The notes beneath the pieces are model-generated. The model was not told where the DNA came from. It was given only the letters and a program-made list of their open reading frames with translations, and searched no databases. Of a stretch of 12,325 bases of DNA, positions 10,101 to 12,325 are shown piece by piece. The stretch spans positions 1-12,325 of the forward strand of contig USQD01000032.1 in NCBI GenBank assembly GCA_900556795.1, given 5' to 3'. Within the stretch, counting starts at the first letter, position 1; each line of letters starts with the position of its first letter. This DNA comes from an uncultured Prevotella sp. (GTDB taxonomy: Bacteria; Bacteroidota; Bacteroidia; Bacteroidales; Bacteroidaceae). The position numbers and the translations under genes were made by a program.

Positions 10101-10739
10101 TTCACCCTTGTTGATGCCTACGAACTGGTTATCAAAAAAACAGGTGATGATAAGGATTATGGTTGGAGCACCATCTGTCTGCCATTTAATGCAAAAGTAC
10201 CTGAAGGAGTCAAGGCTTATGCGGCAACAGCTCATAATTCCAACAATGAGACGGACATCATCAGGGATTTCACGATGACACTGACAGAAGTGAATGTCAT
10301 CAATGCCAACAAAGGATATGTGGTTTATGGTCCTGTGGGTTCCAACTACTTCCACTCCACTTCCCGTGAAAGCAATGAAGCAACCATACTGAAAGGCAAC
10401 CCTACGAAGGATTATATTTCTTCCGACAACAATAACGGCTACGTCTTGTCATACAAGACCTGGGGGTTAGGGTTCTACAAGTACACAGGCTCGCAGTTAT
10501 CGCCATACCGTGCGTGGTTGCCTCAGAACATGGTAAGCAAGAGCAATGAAGAGGATCTGGCATTGGGCAAGCAAGCCATCCATCTGGTCTTTGCCAAGGG
10601 CACTTCCGGTATTCTCCCTCCTACTATCCAAAGAGACCAGGAAGAAGAAAAACTCTTCAACCTCTCTGGCCAGCAAGTAGAGAAAGCCACGAAGGGTCTT
10701 GTCATCAGCCGGAAGAAAGGTAAGTTCATCAAGAAATGA
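4170..10739 (+). CDS. Giant exported multidomain protein with CE8 pectin methylesterase-like domain
   Basis: Encodes 2189 residues. A Sec signal peptide (residues 1-32, cleavage after AWA) has no lipobox, unlike the three genes before it. In order: an N-terminal beta-rich region opening LLYSTDF (about 38-210); an InlB B-type repeat (221-277); a beta-sandwich module (288-466); divergent InlB-like repeats (470-762); an unrecognised Trp/Cys-containing region (763-1100); another InlB-like repeat (1102-1177); a second beta-sandwich module (1184-1325); two Ig-like stretches (1326-1520); a CE8 pectinesterase beta-helix (about 1527-1876); an Fn3-like domain (1901-1981); a C-terminal module with STICLPFNA and AYAAT (1983-2155); and the tail LFNLSGQQ to FIKK. 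CE8 enzymes remove methyl groups from homogalacturonan. Linkage to fimbrillin genes suggests a surface adhesin/enzyme, but it could simply be a secreted pectinesterase that shares the transcript. No SusC/SusD pair is present in the window. Confidence 0.9.
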   Translation: MNKNIQKRIQRGLNHIALLVFLIIQGSQIAWAQNVQEEKLLYSTDFTEWNDIDRKTTIGKKVTQWTEYSNEELTFTLNGVGVDPKSTKFAKYTGYMITAKYTGEYSKDKPSVITSKLKSITKIVLTQAATGGKRGIKVSVKGDGDNDWVPIHNITISKKDGEELTLKDINRTNCQIKLENFTLDQNAYIVDLKIYGNATGSSNGIKMLTFEPQEGIIGKYPTKIKCDKDGNAVMPSGNTFSKPGYTFESWTDGTKEYKPGENYTFTENVTLKPKMRANSYHLYDNNEEATIVWSFDRTKAPALNIYSEHTQKDLSYTSPIIINIDGNTTGTQDVALNINTKSGKIENTDERMNALNGKGALVKNGTQFSLPAMYGMTVTVTASDKVDDKNENRRTSFGTGNDNVQIKLKDTANQDSLILKDAVVSEDGKTVTFTYKGDESTITLMPYVNQGSKADNWFFESITATYPQLANFSYTNTISNTEQTNFPNEKVENACETKVTLEGDTKSAHANTGGHYVIGEKLTITPTPKYGYDYTGIKIGETTYTASPYEYTVQEGENKLKVIYTRKELHKITLQSSDAKLGTVSIEPKYDNFYSEQGKLGDITHIESWYTPETKVTVTAEAATNYIVDYWQDGEESRNVGEAYSFTTTNQDRTIIAHFKEGKMGSVIFNIDNVRVNGKDEKGKFQNAISIKPDDMLNVRSFTIPTNYTLFKSIKDDGTASEKEYTLKYWQDDRSKQYKLGYTYSFSTEGETITLVPVFEENSSTQDNRVNDSLIRYDFARKVKEYEDASTESSTDPSTKEARKVSAQTVNIGKNKQMFWTSKVWVKVRENSVDSEHWRDAALWCNTGKKGYIRNEQFDNWCAFGPGTTFWFPSGTGTKVSLMSYSKITTTTIDDSVPTLDRERTNIERKKVGLPSLEEEEKGAESYMYVYTHTTQSPDLRAAIKIGDDYSYYQWLEIKMLAANWVTLHAATNDDLRGIIKDIQLVTTDGNHELKKLEDGGLAFHKGERVRITLNRKKGYELDKILDLNTLDENGEPLVLLEINDDGTTKHSVFDLKKTENYQTGKDHYLTSDSIRTQYVLEGNITNHRNLQVCFKEMKNTYYITYNAGNQAEGTSPEATWVEAGDLFVVPKNKTLYLEGNTLHHWVDGAGNKYEIGEAYKAPEKFIRMFPVFEPNEFNILNLTKKVTATWNFAKKDGAPTINYEGTKGILVTQLVADGKSIDLKITLDGSKGKFNNVSNTKNPERIQINSGSIVEFPSTPGCEAKWTATENGKKLTIAGKIVTLTNTEASVTCSGETVIQKVEFNQGDGAYSKSFSVTYKPQNDTKPTIESLTCNGRTLSATEIQNMMSGTDKCVTFTVSPWINDNNTIPEVTGTATKNGSVTVTKATVLSPECVATVKTQSGIVVETYPIKFKFDTPTLAPTLNSLTINGTTYTGNTIELNNVPRSGVIKLNFNRPMKATNYQYRDVSSSTAIGKEQIIKYWDLPSEGTVTLKITTTGDIYGCAYGQEITLTLHVAKEDTRYHRHNFDFIVGEDGNMDEAIKAANNNDKTDHRYYIFVPDGEYELTGNTTISFSEDPVDENGKPRKDMNGKNNGKTEIKKPNISLIGQSKEGVKIWNHPVVEGISYTATIQLNKNTNDFYAQDLTLENQFNYWGVHDGSSGAGRAVAFCDQGNRSVLKNVALMSWQDTYVSSNANADYRGYFENCDLAGVVDWICGNGDIWFEKCNLILRDRTGNNIAAPSTEKGQAWGYVFNNCIIRPETDKPTQLKGNDWTLARPWDNSPACTFLNTKMYTLPRSYGWNRMNAGKVVRFHEYNSVDGSDTQIPLETRSLAACSPAPGSDDCILTAAEATGYNIRNVMGGSDAFEPQELCKQIDALSGLQSKRGEEDEDKEKVDTENHIIWTDKLVLDDDKLQWNDQKEALCYFLFKLDETGKWIYQTNVTDNYVNLTAYGSGYYCVRATNQRGGLGAATDKIKFTLVDAYELVIKKTGDDKDYGWSTICLPFNAKVPEGVKAYAATAHNSNNETDIIRDFTMTLTEVNVINANKGYVVYGPVGSNYFHSTSRESNEATILKGNPTKDYISSDNNNGYVLSYKTWGLGFYKYTGSQLSPYRAWLPQNMVSKSNEEDLALGKQAIHLVFAKGTSGILPPTIQRDQEEEKLFNLSGQQVEKATKGLVISRKKGKFIKK
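4917..4994 (+). repeat. InlB-like repeat copy 1 in giant protein
   Basis: Residues 250-275 (W250-TDG, then KPGENYTF and TLKP). First of four copies of the pattern W-x-D-G/D, about seven residues, G-E/Y-x-Y, then an alternating strand. It matches the Listeria-Bacteroides repeat family. Confidence 0.65.
5031..5567 (+). repeat. Beta-sandwich module, copy A
   Basis: Residues about 288-466 of the giant protein. It opens with VWSF...APALNIYSE and contains VALNIN...GKIEN and a later VTVTAS strand. Copy B at 7719-8144 keeps the same order of landmarks. Similar modules accompany beta-helix polysaccharide-acting proteins in Prevotella and Bacteroides; that association is from family knowledge. Confidence 0.45.
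6060..6152 (+). repeat. InlB-like repeat copy 2 in giant protein
   Basis: Residues 631-661 (W631-QDG, then VGEAYSF and IIAHF). Same pattern as the copy at 4917 and directly followed by a further copy about 100 residues later. Confidence 0.65.
6357..6452 (+). repeat. InlB-like repeat copy 3 in giant protein
   Basis: Residues 730-761 (W730-QDD, then LGYTYSF and LVPVFEE). The closing PVFE is shared with the fourth copy. Confidence 0.65.
7605..7694 (+). repeat. InlB-like repeat copy 4 in giant protein
   Basis: Residues 1146-1175 (W1146-VDG, then IGEAY and MFPVFEP). It lies well away from copies 2 and 3, immediately before the second beta-sandwich module. Confidence 0.65.
7719..8144 (+). repeat. 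Beta-sandwich module, copy B
   Basis: Residues about 1184-1325. It opens with ATWNF...GAPTINYE and has DLKITL...GKFNN and a WTATENG strand, matching copy A at low identity. The similarity was judged by eye, so the boundaries are approximate. Confidence 0.45.
8748..9797 (+). other. CE8 pectin methylesterase-like domain within the giant protein
   Basis: Residues about 1527-1876. The family landmarks appear in order: G-E-Y-E (1563-1566, the GxYxE motif); RAVAF (R1666, in place of QAVAL); QDTY (Q1688, D1689, in place of QDTL); VDWICG (D1714, in place of DFIFG); and ARPW (R1778, W1780, in place of GRPW). The two Asp residues that act as acid/base and nucleophile in plant and Erwinia enzymes are kept, as are the substrate-binding Arg and Trp. 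The Gln of the second motif is Arg here. I believe this variant occurs in Bacteroidetes members of the family, so it need not mean loss of activity. Confidence 0.85.
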
Positions 10740-10762
10740 CGTAAGCCTTTGCGATTACGCAA

Positions 10763-10802
10763 AAAACCCTCCCTTTGGCATTTTTGCCAGAGGGAGGGTT
10801 TT
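10763..10802. terminator. Bidirectional intrinsic terminator between convergent genes
   Basis: A 17-bp stem (10763-10779 with 10786-10802) with one G-T wobble and a 6-base loop ATTTTT. The core pairs CCCTCCC with GGGAGGG. The + strand ends in TTTT; read on the - strand, the left arm gives a run of six T. It starts 24 bases after the giant gene's stop and lies 7 bases beyond the stop of the convergent gene, so it can serve both. Confidence 0.92.
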
Positions 10803-10808
10803 CTAAAT

Positions 10809-12239
10809 CTAGTAAGCGTTCTTATCGGGGAAAATAATACTCTTCGCTGTCAAGAAAATAATCTTGATATCAAGCCAGAACGACCAGTTCTCAATATACC
10901 AGATATCTCGACGGATACGTTCTTCCATTTGCCACAACTCCTTGGTTTCACCACGGAATCCAGTAACCTGTGCCCAACCTGTAATACCAGGCTTGGAGAA
11001 ATGTCGCACCATATACTTATCAATCAAACTACCATATACCTCAGTATGATGCAACATGTGTGGACGAGGACCTACGATACTCATATCGCCCTTCAATACA
11101 TTGATAAACTGAGGGAACTCATCAATGTTTGTCTTTCTCATGAAGTTGCCAAAGGCAAACTTTCTCGGATCGTCCTTGGTTGCCTGCGCCTTGTCAGCAT
11201 CCTTATTCACATGCATGGAACGGAACTTCAGACAGTAGAAAGTATCACCATTCAAACCCGTTCTAGCCTGCTTGAAGAAGATAGGACCCGGACTCTGCAT
11301 TTTGATGATAAGCGCGATGATAGGAATGAACGGCAAGACACAAAGACAGATGATACCACTTACTACGATATCGAAAGTTCGCTTGATAAAACGGTTCGAA
11401 AGACTGGACAATGGTTCAAAGTGGTTGGAATAAACCGTTCTTCCCATGAAATTACGGGCATCAAGATGCAGTTTATACTCACCGAACACACGAGGCAGAT
11501 AATAAAAATGCACAACGTTTTTATCACAGAAGCGCATAATCTTCACTATCAGTTCTGACTCAGTATGCGATAAGCAGCAGAACACCTCATCTACACTATG
11601 TGGAGATCCATTGATCGTATCATTGAGGGTTGAAGACAAGATAATGTGGAGGTCTTTCATGCTTCCAATTCTATTCAACCCCTTTGGAGCATTTACGATA
11701 TCTTCATCTGCAAAATATCCATTCACAATATAACCAGCCGAAGGATCTTCGGTCATTATTTTATACATTTCTACAATGGCCGGGTCGTTACCAATGAAAA
11801 TCGCTGTACGGCTATTATGACCTTTTGCACGAAAATATTTGAGTATTTTAAGTTCACAGAGACGGGACAGAATCAGTAAGAAGTAATATGAAATGCCAAA
11901 GATGATACTGAACGAGAACATATTGCCTCCATGACTAAGCAGCCTCACGAAAACAAAGAACCAAAAAATGGTAAATCCAGCCAGCCAGAAAGTACGTTTC
12001 AATACTTGCAGGAAACTGATTCTTCTTATATGGATGATAGTAGAGTAATTGTATTCACTAAGAAATAGAGCAGCATTAGCAACAAAAAAAGTGATTTTCG
12101 TTGCTAATTCAAAGTAAGCAGGAATAATCTGTGATCCATATTTAATAAAGAGAAGCAACAGACAATTCAAGATGACGAAATCAGTACAAATTACCAAACG
12201 TCTCACTAACAAATTTCCTCTATAGTTATTATTCTTCAT
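10809..12239 (-). CDS. Polyprenyl-phosphate sugar phosphotransferase (WcaJ/WbaP-type initiating enzyme)
   Basis: Encodes 476 residues, close to the usual length of this family. It should transfer a sugar-1-phosphate, often glucose or galactose, from a UDP-sugar to undecaprenyl phosphate at the inner membrane, the first step of exopolysaccharide or capsule synthesis. The N-terminal half has about four hydrophobic segments (near 13-34, 44-60, 84-100, 108-126), then a Rossmann-like domain starting TAIFIGND (145-152). The catalytic half begins KRTFDIVVSG (286-295) with a membrane helix and continues with SPGPIFFKQ, KFRSMH, RKTNIDEFPQ (Asp373-Glu374, the catalytic dyad of the family), VGPRPH (389-394) and KPGITGWAQ (416-424). 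The exact sugar cannot be read from sequence. It is convergent with the fimbrial operon, sharing only a terminator, and probably belongs to a transcript arising at the right edge. Confidence 0.94.
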   Translation of the reverse strand: MKNNNYRGNLLVRRLVICTDFVILNCLLLLFIKYGSQIIPAYFELATKITFFVANAALFLSEYNYSTIIHIRRISFLQVLKRTFWLAGFTIFWFFVFVRLLSHGGNMFSFSIIFGISYYFLLILSRLCELKILKYFRAKGHNSRTAIFIGNDPAIVEMYKIMTEDPSAGYIVNGYFADEDIVNAPKGLNRIGSMKDLHIILSSTLNDTINGSPHSVDEVFCCLSHTESELIVKIMRFCDKNVVHFYYLPRVFGEYKLHLDARNFMGRTVYSNHFEPLSSLSNRFIKRTFDIVVSGIICLCVLPFIPIIALIIKMQSPGPIFFKQARTGLNGDTFYCLKFRSMHVNKDADKAQATKDDPRKFAFGNFMRKTNIDEFPQFINVLKGDMSIVGPRPHMLHHTEVYGSLIDKYMVRHFSKPGITGWAQVTGFRGETKELWQMEERIRRDIWYIENWSFWLDIKIIFLTAKSIIFPDKNAY

Positions 12240-12325
12240 AAAACATTATTACTAAAGTTTCGCAAGTGAAAATTCACAAGCGTGATTTAACGTAATTTTG
12301 GAATAAAAAAGGCTCTGAAGTTTGT
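12240..12325 (-). promoter_or_regulatory. Upstream region of the sugar phosphotransferase gene
   Basis: An AT-rich leader with no ORF. It holds a short inverted repeat GTGAA-AA-TTCAC at 12266-12277, 27 bases before the start codon. I could not find a convincing Bacteroidetes TAnnTTTG element on the - strand, so the promoter may lie beyond the window. On the + strand TAATTTTG at 12293-12300 fits that -7 consensus, but no matching -33 element is at the usual spacing. Confidence 0.3.

Noticed and set aside
10740..10759. Short stem CGTAA/TTACG after the giant gene
   Set aside because: It has only 5 bp with a 10-base loop and no T-run; the much stronger hairpin follows directly.
10749..11558. A 269-codon open frame on the + strand
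   Set aside because: It runs through the terminator and antisense to the strongly supported sugar phosphotransferase, and its translation has no coherent domain pattern.
1..12325. CRISPR array, tRNA, rRNA, insertion sequence or SusC/SusD pair
   Set aside because: I looked for short regular direct repeats, transposase motifs, terminal inverted repeats and TonB-dependent receptor features and saw none; almost all bases are in the five genes described.

Overview
The window looks like chromosome of a Bacteroidales bacterium, most likely a Prevotella/Segatella-type gut or oral species. The grounds are fimbrillin-type lipoproteins, start codons without clear Shine-Dalgarno sequences, moderate-to-low GC, and a giant surface protein whose C-terminal modules are typical of Prevotella. 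The species call is inference; no rRNA or other taxonomic marker is present.

Bases 1-10739 hold four genes in a row on the + strand. The first three are fimbrillin-family lipoproteins (FimA/Mfa-like, type V pilus subunits): a 5'-truncated one with an extra C-terminal domain, then two complete ones. Each has a lipobox Cys and, 28-38 residues later, a Thr-Arg-Ala site that matches where P. gingivalis FimA is trimmed by Arg-specific protease. The fourth gene starts 27 bases after the third and encodes a 2189-residue exported multidomain protein. It has Listeria/Bacteroides (InlB B-type) repeats, two related beta-sandwich modules, a roughly 340-residue unrecognised central region, a CE8 pectin methylesterase-like beta-helix domain that keeps both catalytic Asp, an Fn3-like domain, and a C-terminal module with a tail that may be a sorting signal. 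The spacing suggests one operon, with a structured 106-base gap between genes 1 and 2 that could set unequal expression.

A strong 17-bp hairpin at 10763-10802 closes this operon. It also closes the convergent gene on the - strand (10809-12239), a polyprenyl-phosphate sugar phosphotransferase of the WcaJ/WbaP type that starts surface or exopolysaccharide synthesis. The last 86 bases hold its upstream region, with a small palindrome and a possible divergent Bacteroidetes -7 element.

The most interesting point is the linkage of a type V pilus gene set to a giant protein with a carbohydrate-esterase-like domain. It may be a pilus-associated or co-expressed pectin-active adhesin. Sequence alone shows linkage and domain content, not assembly into a pilus or enzymatic activity.
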